A stretch of 64,000 nucleotides of DNA, taken from the NCBI RefSeq assembly GCF_032842945.2, contig NZ_CP146606.1:3352501-3416500 (forward strand). The letters are read 5' to 3'. Made by a program: the position numbers and the translations under genes. This DNA is from Roseovarius sp. W115. Its GTDB lineage: Bacteria; Pseudomonadota; Alphaproteobacteria; Rhodobacterales; Rhodobacteraceae. Position 1 is the stretch's first letter. Every line of letters begins with the position of its first letter. The notes beneath the pieces are model-generated. The model ran no database searches, was not told the origin of the DNA, and was given only the letters and a program-made list of their open reading frames with translations. Shown here in pieces: positions 18,602 to 27,275 of this stretch.

Positions 18602-18970
18602 CTACCGTTTGTGGTCTACTGCGAATTGCACTTCGTAGGCAGCTTCGCAAAGTTCGAACTTGTTGACCGCCGTGTGCAAAGAACGCGCAGCCGATAAGAA
18701 GCGTGCCGCCATAAATAGAGCTTCAGAGTCCTCTGAGTTGCCCGCTTCTTCGGCGTCAAAGTAGCGACTATCGAGCGCATCTATCTGCTCTTGCGAAACA
18801 CTATTGGATTGAATTTCAAAGCTTTCTGGAAGAAGGCGCACAACCTTTTCTGGCAAAGTCACTAACTCATCCGACAATATGGATATGACTCTCTCTTTGG
18901 CGTCAGCCAACGCGGCAGATTTGAGTTCCGCCGCAAGTTTCGGGTCCAGTGTTTCTAGGCGCGATTGCAT
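18602..18970 (-). CDS. Hypothetical protein (orphan)
   Basis: The predicted product has 122 residues, is almost entirely helical by composition and matches no family I recognise. It has no signal peptide, no membrane segment and a single cysteine near the C-terminus (FELCEAAYEVQF). Notable stretches are LETLDPKLAAELKSAALADA and FMAARFLSAARSLHTAVNKF. Codon use is less GC-rich than the neighbouring core genes. No clear ribosome site precedes the ATG at 18970. The open frame is clean and the protein composition is realistic, so it is probably a real accessory gene. Confidence 0.5.
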   Translation of the reverse strand: MQSRLETLDPKLAAELKSAALADAKERVISILSDELVTLPEKVVRLLPESFEIQSNSVSQEQIDALDSRYFDAEEAGNSEDSEALFMAARFLSAARSLHTAVNKFELCEAAYEVQFAVDHKR

Positions 18971-19351
18971 TGGCGAAGTATATTGGCTGGTTACTGCAAG
19001 TGAAGGGCGAATGGCAGCAAAGTCCGCTTAGCCGCCGTTCAACCTAGATTTGACCTACAAAATCTATCGGATGACAGGTTAGAGCCCAATCCAAATACCA
19101 GAAAACACGCCTATGGTATGATTGCATGGTGAAGAAATTCCGTGAGCAAGATGCCCACTCTACGCTTGCTTTTGAGCTGGCTCAATGAAGTGCAGTGCGC
19201 CCCCATGAACACTAAATTGCAATCCATTTCTGCGGGTATTGAGAATATACGGGATTTCAAAACTGAGGTCCGTATATTTTAGTTGGATCGCAATCTTGAC
19301 CCAGTGCGTGAAATCGACACCAAAAAAGAAACTATCCAAAAAATTGGATTG
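18971..19351. other. Gene-free spacer between the two orphan genes
   Basis: No supported gene is seen. The stretch holds the second copy of the diverged repeat (19016-19095) and short AT-rich runs such as an imperfect repeat of AATATACGG. It may carry the promoter of the orphan gene ending at 18602. Confidence 0.45.
19016..19095 (+). repeat. Diverged direct repeat, copy 2
   Basis: This is the partner of 18521-18590. The shared parts are GTCCGCTTA near the start and CTATC(A/G)GATGAC plus GAGCCCA near the end, with unrelated bases between. The match was found by eye and is imperfect, so the boundaries are approximate. Confidence 0.45.
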
Positions 19352-19732
19352 CTACCAGGCAAGTGTTTCTTGTGAACGTTCTTCCAATTCATATCCGAGT
19401 TCACCTCGCAACTTCGCCATTTCTTCTGAGTTTAGGTCAACTTCACCGTCCGAAATGTGGGACACTCTTTTCAGTGTGCCAACCGGAAGTATGTCAATCA
19501 GGTTGTTAACATCTTTCAGCAGGCCTTCTTTCCAATCAGATTTCAGCCCTTCAAAATTAACTACTTCGTCCATAATATACCCGTACACAACCTCCGAACG
19601 CGGAAACTTATCCAAAACATCTTTAAGACGTCCTGATTCCAATGCTTCGTGAAACAAGTACTCTGGAGAATCGATCTTCTGAAAGTCTTCGATGTTTGAG
19701 ATTCCAAGAACTTGCTTGATAGCATCGCTCAT
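19352..19732 (-). CDS. Hypothetical acidic protein (orphan)
   Basis: This 126-residue acidic protein is of no family I recognise. It is rich in helix formers, starts MSDAIKQVLGISNIEDFQKI and ends in LRGELGYELEERSQETLAW. It has no cysteine, signal peptide or membrane segment. Like the gene at 18602-18970, it uses more A/T-rich codons than the surrounding core genes and has a weak ribosome site. The two orphan genes share no clear sequence similarity but the same orientation and the same repeat-flanked patch. They may be remnants of a small mobile insertion or a two-part accessory module. Confidence 0.55.
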   Translation of the reverse strand: MSDAIKQVLGISNIEDFQKIDSPEYLFHEALESGRLKDVLDKFPRSEVVYGYIMDEVVNFEGLKSDWKEGLLKDVNNLIDILPVGTLKRVSHISDGEVDLNSEEMAKLRGELGYELEERSQETLAW

Positions 19733-19930
19733 TGCTGCGGTCTTTCAGGTAGCAAATCTCTGTCTATTTTCCAACGATCTACCAAACCATCAGTCCTAGT
19801 CAAACCGTTCTCGTTCCATTTACATTCGGTACCACATCAATGAACCTGAGCAACGTCCACTTTGTCCGCCTAGCCGACATTCTCGATCACCTGAACATCG
19901 TAAGTTGCCCACGCGTCTTATGCTGCGACA

Positions 19931-21265
19931 TCAAAGATAATCCGACCGCTGCAACCCATACTTTGCCATTTTCTCATTCAGCGTCCGGCGTGGCAGGCAG
20001 AGCTCGTCCATAACGGACGCGATCGAGCCTTTGTGGCGGCGCATGGTGTTGTCGATGAGCATCCGTTCAAACGCCTCAACATACTCCTTGAGCGGCTTGC
20101 CTTCTGTGGTCATCACCGGCTGCATATCCTGGTGATCGGACATTAAAAGCGAGGCGATGGTGCCGGAGCCACGGCGCGATTGCAGCACGGCGCGTTCGGC
20201 GATGTTTATGAGCTGGCGCACATTGCCGGGCCACGGGGCCTGTAAAAGCTGGGCCGCCTCCTGTGCGCTTACCTGCGGAGTTTCACAGCCATAGTCATCG
20301 GCAAAGGACTCACTAAAGCGCGTAAAGAGTGTCAGAATATCTTCGCCCCGCTGGCGCAGCGGCGGCACGGTGATCCGCAGGGATGCCAGGCGGTAAAACA
20401 GATCCGAGCGCAGCGCGTCTTCGCAGGTGCGATCCTGCTCCTGCATGTTAGAAATGGCCACGACACGGGTTTCCGGCGGCGTGCCCTCATCGTTGATGAA
20501 GGTCAAAAGCCGCGCCTGCGCCGTCTCTGAAAGCGTCTCTACATCCTCAAGAACCAGCGTCCCACCCCGCGCCTCTTCCACAGCAGGCAGTTGCGCATCA
20601 TCAGGCTGCATCGGACCAAAAAGCCGCTTCATCAAGGCGTCTTCTTCAAAGGCCGAGCAGGACACCAGGACAAACTTTTTGCCAGCCCGCGAGCCTACAG
20701 CGTGCAGCGCATGCGCCACGAGCGTCTTGCCCGTACCGGTTTCCCCTTCGATCAGCACATGACCATCGGCCTGCCCCAAATCAAGAATGTCCTCTTTCAG
20801 GCGTTCCATCACCGGCGAGGCACCAATGAGTTTCTTGATAAGTTGCCCGCCATCGGACAGCTCACGCCGCAACGCGCGACTATCGAGCACCATGCGCCGC
20901 GAGCTTGTGGCTTTCTTGGCCAGCTCGTTCATCCGGTCCGGGTTGAACGGTTTTTCCAGGAAATCAAATGCGCCGATGCGCATGGCCTCGACCGCCATGG
21001 GCACATCGCCATGCCCGGTGATCATGATCACAGGCAGCGCGCTATCCGTGCCCATCAGCTTTTTGAGAAACTGCATCCCGTCCATGCCGGGCATGCGAAT
21101 GTCGGTCACAACGATACCCGGATAGTCCGGTCCTAACACCTTGAGCGCCTCTTCGGCTGATGGGAATGCCTCAGTGTCATACCCTGAGAGCGCCAGCCAC
21201 TGGCTGATGGACTGACGCATGTCTTTTTCGTCATCGACGATGGCGATTTTCATGGCACTTGGCAT
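19931..21265 (-). CDS. dctD: DctD-like response regulator lacking the sigma-54 loop
   Basis: This 444-residue regulator has a receiver domain with the phospho-acceptor D55 (VVTDIRMPG). Then comes an AAA+ domain with Walker A GETGTGKT at 174-181 and a Walker B-like GGTLVLEDVE at 234-243. A C-terminal helix-turn-helix reads SVMDELCLPRRTLNEKM. The GAFTGA loop that touches sigma-54 is missing: the stretch RLFGPMQPDDAQLPAVEEA is too short to hold it. Walker B has ED where DE is usual. It is probably paired with DctB, which lies 5 bases upstream. Whether it works with sigma-54 is doubtful. The start at 21265 has GGAG nine bases before it. Confidence 0.85.
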   Translation of the reverse strand: MPSAMKIAIVDDEKDMRQSISQWLALSGYDTEAFPSAEEALKVLGPDYPGIVVTDIRMPGMDGMQFLKKLMGTDSALPVIMITGHGDVPMAVEAMRIGAFDFLEKPFNPDRMNELAKKATSSRRMVLDSRALRRELSDGGQLIKKLIGASPVMERLKEDILDLGQADGHVLIEGETGTGKTLVAHALHAVGSRAGKKFVLVSCSAFEEDALMKRLFGPMQPDDAQLPAVEEARGGTLVLEDVETLSETAQARLLTFINDEGTPPETRVVAISNMQEQDRTCEDALRSDLFYRLASLRITVPPLRQRGEDILTLFTRFSESFADDYGCETPQVSAQEAAQLLQAPWPGNVRQLINIAERAVLQSRRGSGTIASLLMSDHQDMQPVMTTEGKPLKEYVEAFERMLIDNTMRRHKGSIASVMDELCLPRRTLNEKMAKYGLQRSDYL

Positions 21266-21270
21266 GTCAC

Positions 21271-23034
21271 CTACTCCGCTGCTCGGGTCTCATCTGGCAA
21301 GATTGGCAACTGCATTTCGAACACAGCGCCCCCTGTTTCTGCATTTCTGGCCGTCAATCGGCCTCCAAGGTCGTTGACGATGCCAGAAGAAATGGCAAGC
21401 CCCAACCCCACACCGTCACCGGGCTCTTTTGTGGTGTAGAAGGGTTCAAACAGGTTCTCAATGTTGACGATCCCGGATCCGTTGTCGCGCACGGTGAGCA
21501 CGGCGGTCTCTCCTGCGGCCAGCAAAATCTCAATACGTGGCTCGTCATTCGATTTGGTTGCATCCAGCGCGTTGCGCAACAGGTTGATGATCACTTGTTC
21601 GATGCGCACGCGGTTGCCCATCACCCAGACGGATTCTGACGGCAAGGTTCGGGTAATGTCGACACGGCCCTGTCGCAGTTGTGGCTCCATCAGCGCCAGC
21701 GAGGAATGTACAGCATCGCCCATATTTACTGGCGATATGTCTTCTCCATCCTGGCGCGCGTAGGACTTCAGCTGTTTGGTTATCACGCCCATACGCTCGA
21801 TCAGGTCATCGATCCGCTGGAACGAAGAGAGTGCTTCATCCGGACGGTTGCGATTGAGCAAAAGACGTGCCCCAGCGAGGTAGGTTTTCATCGCGGCAAG
21901 CGGTTGATTAAGTTCGTGACTGACCGCTGCTGACATCTCTCCCAGCACCGCCAGTTTTGAGCTTTGCTGCAGGGTTTGCTCGGCCACGGCGAGGTTCTCC
22001 TGCACCCTTTGGCGCTCGGCAATTTCTCGCTGCAGCCTTGCGTTCAATGCGCGAAGCTCTGCCGACTCCCGCTGGAACAAGCTCATCCGCGCCGCGGTTT
22101 TTCGGTTTAGGAAATAGAAGGCCAGCGCGAGAAGAATCGCGAACACCATGATCTCGAGCGCCAGAACACCGTTCACCCGATCCCGGATGCTGGCAAATGT
22201 CGTAAAGGACGTGATCCGCCAGCCGCGAAAGGCCACCCTGCCCTGCACCCGCATCACCGCTTCACCGGCCAGATAGGCATCCGGCGGCAAGGCCGAGGAC
22301 CAGTCAGTGGTGGCCTGCAATGCACGCAGAATGGCGGAATTGGCGGGTTGTTGTGCCAAGGCATCTTCTTCAGTCAAACCTCGCCATCGCGGCTCTGTCG
22401 CAAGAATAATCTGTCCATTGCTGTCCGTGACCAGAATGGCATCTGAAATCCCGGCCCAGGCCAGTTCAAACTTTCGCAGGTCGACCTCAACCACGATCAT
22501 GCCCACCAAAGTCCCGTTGCTGGTGATCCGTCGGGAATAAACAAACCCAAAGCCACCAGCCTCGTCCTGAATCACCGTGAAAATGTTGTCTGCAGACCGC
22601 AACGTGTCGACGAAATAAGGCTCTCCCTTTTTGTTTTCACCAATCTGTGCGCGATCCGTTGCTGCAACAACACGGCCGTCCTTGTCCAGCATGGTGAGAG
22701 AGGCCGCGCCGATTTCTTCATTGAAGGCGATGAGCCGCTGTGAAGACTGCGTATAGTTGGCGGTATCCAACGCGGCGATCAACGCTGGGTCACGGGCCAA
22801 AAGCTGTGGCACAATCGCGTTCTGACGCAGCTCGGACAACAGGTTGCCGCTGTAAAGTGCAAGGCGCAGTTCCGCTCTGTTGCGGGTATTTTCCGTAAAA
22901 CGGTCCGTCAGTAGCCTGTTGGTGACGAAAACCACCGAGATCGCAATCGCTGTTAACAGCAACAACGCCAGCCGCGCGCGCCAGCCAATGGTTCTGGCTT
23001 GATGCTCTGGGTCCGACGAACGTAACTTGATCAT
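21271..23034 (-). CDS. dctB: DctB-like sensor histidine kinase
   Basis: This membrane sensor kinase of 587 residues fits the DctB family that senses C4-dicarboxylates. Transmembrane helices are at about 21-38 and 289-308. They flank a periplasmic double-PAS-type domain containing FVYSRRITSNGTLVGMIVVE. A coiled linker leads to the dimerisation helix with the phospho-acceptor H373 in SAAVSHELNQPLAAMK. The ATPase domain has NLLRNALDA, DNGSG and GLGLAISSGIV. It is in an operon with dctD. No dctPQM transporter is in the window, so the target is unknown. Confidence 0.88.
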   Translation of the reverse strand: MIKLRSSDPEHQARTIGWRARLALLLLTAIAISVVFVTNRLLTDRFTENTRNRAELRLALYSGNLLSELRQNAIVPQLLARDPALIAALDTANYTQSSQRLIAFNEEIGAASLTMLDKDGRVVAATDRAQIGENKKGEPYFVDTLRSADNIFTVIQDEAGGFGFVYSRRITSNGTLVGMIVVEVDLRKFELAWAGISDAILVTDSNGQIILATEPRWRGLTEEDALAQQPANSAILRALQATTDWSSALPPDAYLAGEAVMRVQGRVAFRGWRITSFTTFASIRDRVNGVLALEIMVFAILLALAFYFLNRKTAARMSLFQRESAELRALNARLQREIAERQRVQENLAVAEQTLQQSSKLAVLGEMSAAVSHELNQPLAAMKTYLAGARLLLNRNRPDEALSSFQRIDDLIERMGVITKQLKSYARQDGEDISPVNMGDAVHSSLALMEPQLRQGRVDITRTLPSESVWVMGNRVRIEQVIINLLRNALDATKSNDEPRIEILLAAGETAVLTVRDNGSGIVNIENLFEPFYTTKEPGDGVGLGLAISSGIVNDLGGRLTARNAETGGAVFEMQLPILPDETRAAE

Positions 23035-23077
23035 GTGCCTATGCTAAACTGCGCAGTGATGGGTCTCAAGCGTGGGT

Positions 23078-23744
23078 TTATGCATCCGCCAGTTGCCCGA
23101 CAAGGCTGGCGAAAAGCGTCGCACCTTCGGTGTTTCCGTGGGTGGGCTCGGCCATACGCTCCGGGTGGGGCATCATCCCTAGCACCCGCCGGTTTTCGGA
23201 CAGCACACCTGCAATATCCTGCTGAGAGCCATTTGGATTTTCGACATAACGAAATGCGACACGCTCTTCTTCGTTGAGTGCCTTGAGTGTATCGCTGTCG
23301 GCAAAGTAATTGCCATCATGATGCGCGATCGGAATCGTGATCGTGGTGCCAGCATTATAGCCAGATGTGAACGCGGAATTAGATGTTTCCACTTTCAGAT
23401 CAAGGGCTTTGCAGACGTACTTCAGGCCTGAGTTTCGCAGCAACACTCCGGGCAGCATTCCGGTTTCCGTCAAAACCTGAAATCCGTTGCAAATGCCCAA
23501 GGCATAGCCACCTCGATCCGCATGCGCCTTGACCGATTGGCAGATCGGCGAATTGGCTGCAATCGCCCCGCAGCGCAGGTAGTCGCCAAAGGAAAACCCC
23601 CGGAATGCCCACCACGTCCACGCCGTTGGGCAGGTCGGTATCCTTGTGCCAGACCATCGTGACCTTGGCACCGGCCTTCTCAAACGCGACCTTCATGTCA
23701 CGGTCACAGTTGGACCCGGGAAAGACAACAACAGCCGCATGCAT
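23078..23744 (-). pseudogene. purQ: Phosphoribosylformylglycinamidine synthase subunit PurQ, frame disrupted
   Basis: PurQ is the glutaminase subunit of FGAM synthase in purine synthesis. The first frame gives [19 protein letters not shown] up to VVGIPG and then derails. A second frame continues [20 protein letters not shown], then the nucleophile [11 protein letters not shown] and the C-terminal MMPHPERM. The break lies at 23593-23601, read on the coding strand as five G followed by four T. Six G and five T would restore the expected IPGGFSFGDY exactly and give 222 residues, the usual length. PurQ is normally essential for purine prototrophy, so a base-calling error is likelier than a true pseudogene. 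The ATG overlaps the purS stop by one base. Confidence 0.9.
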
Positions 23745-23983
23745 CAGGCGATCTCCACCGAATAGGATTCGATGACCGTGTTGGCCAGAAGCTTTTCACA
23801 CATCGCTGTGACGGTTTGCTCTGCCTTCGCTGCATCAGTTTCATTGAGATCAAGCTCGATCACCTTGCCCTGCCGAACGCCTTCGACCCCGTCAAATCCT
23901 AGCTGACCAAGCGCATGGCGCACCGCCTCGCCCTGCGGATCCAGAACCCCGTTTTTCAGCATGACATGTACGCGTGCTTTCAT
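23744..23983 (-). CDS. purS: Phosphoribosylformylglycinamidine synthase subunit PurS
   Basis: PurS is the small bridging subunit of the three-part FGAM synthase (PurLQS), which converts FGAR to FGAM in purine synthesis. The protein has 79 residues, the normal size, and shows the family pattern [20 protein letters not shown] and [15 protein letters not shown]. Its stop overlaps the purQ start, and purC lies 15 bases upstream, giving an operon purC-purS-purQ. PurL is not in the window. Confidence 0.94.
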   Translation of the reverse strand: MKARVHVMLKNGVLDPQGEAVRHALGQLGFDGVEGVRQGKVIELDLNETDAAKAEQTVTAMCEKLLANTVIESYSVEIA

Positions 23984-23998
23984 CTGCTCTTGCCCCTG

Positions 23999-24760
23999 TT
24001 AGTTGATCAGCGTCGGTTTGGTCATTGGCGTGGCACCCTTGGGCATAACGCCCAGACGTTTGGCCACTTCGGTATAGGCATCCGTCAGACTGCCCAGATC
24101 GCGGCGGAAGACGTCTTTGTCGAGCTTTTCGCCCGTCTCGATATCCCACAAACGGCAGCTGTCGGGCGAGATTTCATCGGCCACAATGAGGCGCATGAAA
24201 TCCCCGTCATAGATGCGGCCAATCTCGATTTTGAAATCTACCAGACGGATACCGACCCCATACATGACACCCGAGAGGAAATCATTCACCCGCAAAGCCA
24301 GTGAAAGGATGTCTTCCATATCCTGCTGGCTGGCCCAGCCAAAGGCGGCGATATGCTCTTCGGTCACCAATGGATCGCCGAGGTTGTCATCCTTGAGGCA
24401 ATACTCCACCACCGGCCGTGGCAGTTGCGTGCCTTCATCCATGCCCAGACGCTGCGCCATGGTTCCGGCGGCGTAGTTGCGCACGATCACTTCCAGCGGC
24501 ACGATTTCACAGGTGCGCACCAGTTGCTCGCGCATGTTGATGCGTTTGATGAAGTGGTTTGGAATGCCCACGTTCGTGAGGCCATTCATAAAATACTCGC
24601 TCAGCATGTTGTTGAGCACGCCTTTGCCTTCGATGACGTCCTTTTTCTGAGCGTTAAAGGCTGTGGCATCATCTTTGAAATACTGCACAATCGTGCCGGG
24701 CTCAGGCCCTTCAAAGAGTGTCTTTGCCTTGCCTTCGTAGATTTTCTTGCGCCGCGCCAT
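23999..24760 (-). CDS. purC: SAICAR synthase PurC
   Basis: This enzyme joins aspartate to CAIR with ATP to form SAICAR in purine synthesis. The 253-residue protein starts [20 protein letters not shown]. It carries the nucleotide-binding and substrate motifs [27 protein letters not shown] and [15 protein letters not shown]. The ATG at 24760, behind AGAGAG, is preferred over the longer frame starting at 24901. It is the first gene of the purC-purS-purQ operon. Confidence 0.96.
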   Translation of the reverse strand: MARRKKIYEGKAKTLFEGPEPGTIVQYFKDDATAFNAQKKDVIEGKGVLNNMLSEYFMNGLTNVGIPNHFIKRINMREQLVRTCEIVPLEVIVRNYAAGTMAQRLGMDEGTQLPRPVVEYCLKDDNLGDPLVTEEHIAAFGWASQQDMEDILSLALRVNDFLSGVMYGVGIRLVDFKIEIGRIYDGDFMRLIVADEISPDSCRLWDIETGEKLDKDVFRRDLGSLTDAYTEVAKRLGVMPKGATPMTKPTLIN

Positions 24761-24930
24761 GGGCTCTCTTTCTGAAAGGGCCGCGCGCGGGTTGGCGCGG
24801 CATATGGCGCTCTCATAGTGCATGGCGCGAAATGGGGCAAGAACGGCTTTAGCCCTTGCACGTTTGGGGCCTTGCAGCCATATCTTTAGCAATAGCACCA
24901 CATGGCGCTGTGCTTAAAACGGAGAGCATG

Positions 24931-25245
24931 ATGAGCACCTTTGACGACCGCGAAAACGCCTTTGAAAACAAATATGCCCACGACGCCGAGATGCAGTTCA
25001 AGGTCGAGGCCCGCCGCAACAAGCTTGTTGGTCTGTGGGCGGCCGAGTTGATGGGCAAATCTGGCGAAGAGGCCCAGGCCTATGCCAAAGAGGTGGTTCT
25101 GTCTGATTTTGAGGAGGCCGGTTATGAGGATGTCGTGCGCAAAGTGGCCGGTGACCTGGGGGATTTGGCCGATGCGGACACCGTGCGTGCCAAAATTGAG
25201 GAAATGATCCCTGTCGCCCAGGACCAGATTATGAGCGAAATCTGA
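24931..25245 (+). CDS. DUF1476 / F1-ATPase zeta subunit (inhibitor)
   Basis: The 104-residue protein belongs to DUF1476. The Paracoccus denitrificans member of this family is the zeta subunit that blocks ATP hydrolysis by the F1Fo-ATP synthase. It starts MSTFDDRENAFENKYAHDAE and is predicted all-helical, with the inhibitory part expected in the N-terminal region. Conserved stretches are ARRNKLVGLWAAELMG and EEMIPVAQDQIMSEI. The ATG at 24931 is six bases after GGAG; the ATG one codon earlier is less well spaced. A terminator follows. The direct ATP synthase genes are not nearby. Confidence 0.85.
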   Translation: MSTFDDRENAFENKYAHDAEMQFKVEARRNKLVGLWAAELMGKSGEEAQAYAKEVVLSDFEEAGYEDVVRKVAGDLGDLADADTVRAKIEEMIPVAQDQIMSEI

Positions 25246-25267
25246 TCCTCGCTACCATTACAAATTG

Positions 25268-25294
25268 AAGGCGCGCCACGTCTGGTCGCGCCTT
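25268..25294 (+). terminator. Terminator after the zeta subunit gene
   Basis: AAGGCGCG pairs with CGCGCCTT around an 11-base loop, and the stem runs into a six-T tract starting at 25293. It lies about 20 bases after the stop codon. Confidence 0.88.
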
Positions 25295-25382
25295 TTTTCA
25301 TGCGCATTTTAAACGTTAAGCGCTCTGAAAGCCCTGGCATGGCACCTATTCCGCGTTGAAGTTTCATCCGTTGGGAGGTTGC

Positions 25383-27242
25383 ATGTTCACATTGGCCTGG
25401 GGCAAAACACCCGCAACTGTATGCCTGCGCCATGTGATGCCCTTTTTCATCGGCGCGTTGTGCCTTTGGATCGTGCAAGACCAACTCACACCGGATAGCC
25501 TCACGGGCTTGGGGGCGGCTCTGTCAAACCTGACGTTCAAACAGTGGGCCGTCGCCGGATTGGCAACCACGGCAAGCTTTTGGGCCTTGGGTCGCTACGA
25601 TGTCATCCTGCACCAGCATCTTCGCACAGATTGCCGCCCCCGCCACGCCTGCGCCAGCGGTGTCGCCGCCATTGCCATCGGTCAAACCATCGGGCTAGGG
25701 GTTCTGAGCGGAGCCTTGGTGCGCTGGCGGCTGGTGCCGGACCTGTCGCTGGTTCAGGCCACAAAAATCGCCACGGGTGTGGCGGTCAGTTTTCTGTCCG
25801 GTTTGGTGCTGTGCCTTGGCTTGATGGGGGTGTTGTTCCCATCAGATGTCCTGTCTTTTCATCAAGGTTTGTTTTGTCTAATTTTTTTTTGTAACATTGG
25901 GTTACTGTGTTTTCTTTATCCAAAAATCAGACTTGGACGCTCCATTTTCCGGGGCCCAAGCCTGCGAATGCTCGGGGGTATTGCCGGTCTTGCCCTGATC
26001 GATACTTTTTGTGCTGGGGTGGCTCTGTGGTGTCTCATGCCATCTGGCACTGAGCTGCCGCTTGTTGCGCTTATGCCTGCCTATATGTTGGCACTTGGCG
26101 CGGCTCTGTTGAGCGGCACGCCCGGCGGTGTGGGGCCGTTTGAGCTTGTGCTGCTGGCGGCTCTTCCTGGCATTCCTCAGGCAGAGGTTCTCTGCGGTAT
26201 CGTTGCGTTTCGTCTGATCTACTATGCATTACCCTTCGGCTTGGCCGCGTGCATGCTGTTGCGCCCGTTTACGCAATCTGGACATTCGGAAATTTGTCGA
26301 CGTGACGTGCACGAACGCGACCTCAAAAAAGCACCCCGCGCCGAAATTGGCCTGTGCCGACAAGCGGACGCTGGTGTGATCGCATCGCGTCATGTCAGCC
26401 TGCCGGTGTTGCGCCCGGGGCAAAGCCTGTGTCTGCTGTTCGCAGCGCTTGGCGGAGCCACCGAAGCAGCGCTTGCAACATTGAAAAAGCAAGCGCACCG
26501 GGAAATGCTTTTTCCTTTGGTTTACAAGGCCGATGGCCGCATGGCGGCTGTAGCAACAAAGTCTGGATGGCGGGCGTTGCATGTGGCGGATGATTTGGTG
26601 CTCAAACCGTCAGAGTTTCAGACCGAGGGTCGCGCGTTTCGACAGTTGCGGCGCAAACTACGTCAGGCAGAGCAAGCAGGTCTCTCAATCGAGCGCGGTA
26701 CCGCCCTGCCGTGGAAAGAGCTGGCACAAGTCGACGCGGATTGGCAGGCGCGTCAAGGTCGGGCGCGCGGTATGACGATGGGGCAGTTTTGTCCCGAATA
26801 CCTTAGTCATCAAGGTGTTTTTCTTGCACGTCTCAAGGGCCGTGTCGTGGCCTTTGCCAGCTTTCACATCAGTACGGATGAGTGGTGTCTGGACCTGATG
26901 CGGGCCAATGCGCCGGTCCCGGATGGTACCATGCATGCGCTGATCACCGCTGCTATTGACGCGGCCGATGAGGCTGGTGTGCCGCAATTTTGTCTTGCCG
27001 CATTGCCACCAGAGCGGGGTCCGATCGCGTGGTTGGCAGCCAAATCGGGATATTCCACCGGCTTGTCCCAGTTCAAAAAAAGCTTCAATCCTAAACGCTC
27101 ACCGCGCTATGCGCTGGCCCCAAGCTGGGGTCTGCTTGCACTTGGTCTGGGTGATCTGTTGCGTGCGGTCCGCCGCCCCAATCGCAATCTGTCTCACAAT
27201 CATCATGAAAATAATGAATTTGCGCGCGCGCGAGGTGTGTGA
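25383..27242 (+). CDS. MprF-like membrane protein with C-terminal DUF2156 domain
   Basis: The protein has 619 residues. The N-terminal half (to about residue 300) has seven or eight hydrophobic segments, including LLSGTPGGVGPFELVLLAAL, typical of the flippase domain of lysyl-phosphatidylglycerol synthases. The C-terminal half (about 320-600) is a DUF2156/GNAT-like domain with FRQLRRKLRQAEQAGLSIE and SFHISTDEWCLDLMRANAPV. MprF enzymes transfer an amino acid from tRNA to phosphatidylglycerol and flip it outward. This one is shorter than canonical MprF (about 840 residues), lacking several N-terminal helices. A perfect GGAGG precedes the ATG at 25383. A nine-T run at about 25886 stays in frame. 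Confidence 0.8.
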   Translation: MFTLAWGKTPATVCLRHVMPFFIGALCLWIVQDQLTPDSLTGLGAALSNLTFKQWAVAGLATTASFWALGRYDVILHQHLRTDCRPRHACASGVAAIAIGQTIGLGVLSGALVRWRLVPDLSLVQATKIATGVAVSFLSGLVLCLGLMGVLFPSDVLSFHQGLFCLIFFCNIGLLCFLYPKIRLGRSIFRGPSLRMLGGIAGLALIDTFCAGVALWCLMPSGTELPLVALMPAYMLALGAALLSGTPGGVGPFELVLLAALPGIPQAEVLCGIVAFRLIYYALPFGLAACMLLRPFTQSGHSEICRRDVHERDLKKAPRAEIGLCRQADAGVIASRHVSLPVLRPGQSLCLLFAALGGATEAALATLKKQAHREMLFPLVYKADGRMAAVATKSGWRALHVADDLVLKPSEFQTEGRAFRQLRRKLRQAEQAGLSIERGTALPWKELAQVDADWQARQGRARGMTMGQFCPEYLSHQGVFLARLKGRVVAFASFHISTDEWCLDLMRANAPVPDGTMHALITAAIDAADEAGVPQFCLAALPPERGPIAWLAAKSGYSTGLSQFKKSFNPKRSPRYALAPSWGLLALGLGDLLRAVRRPNRNLSHNHHENNEFARARGV

Positions 27243-27275
27243 GACATCCCGTGGCATCACAACGAAAGCGACATC

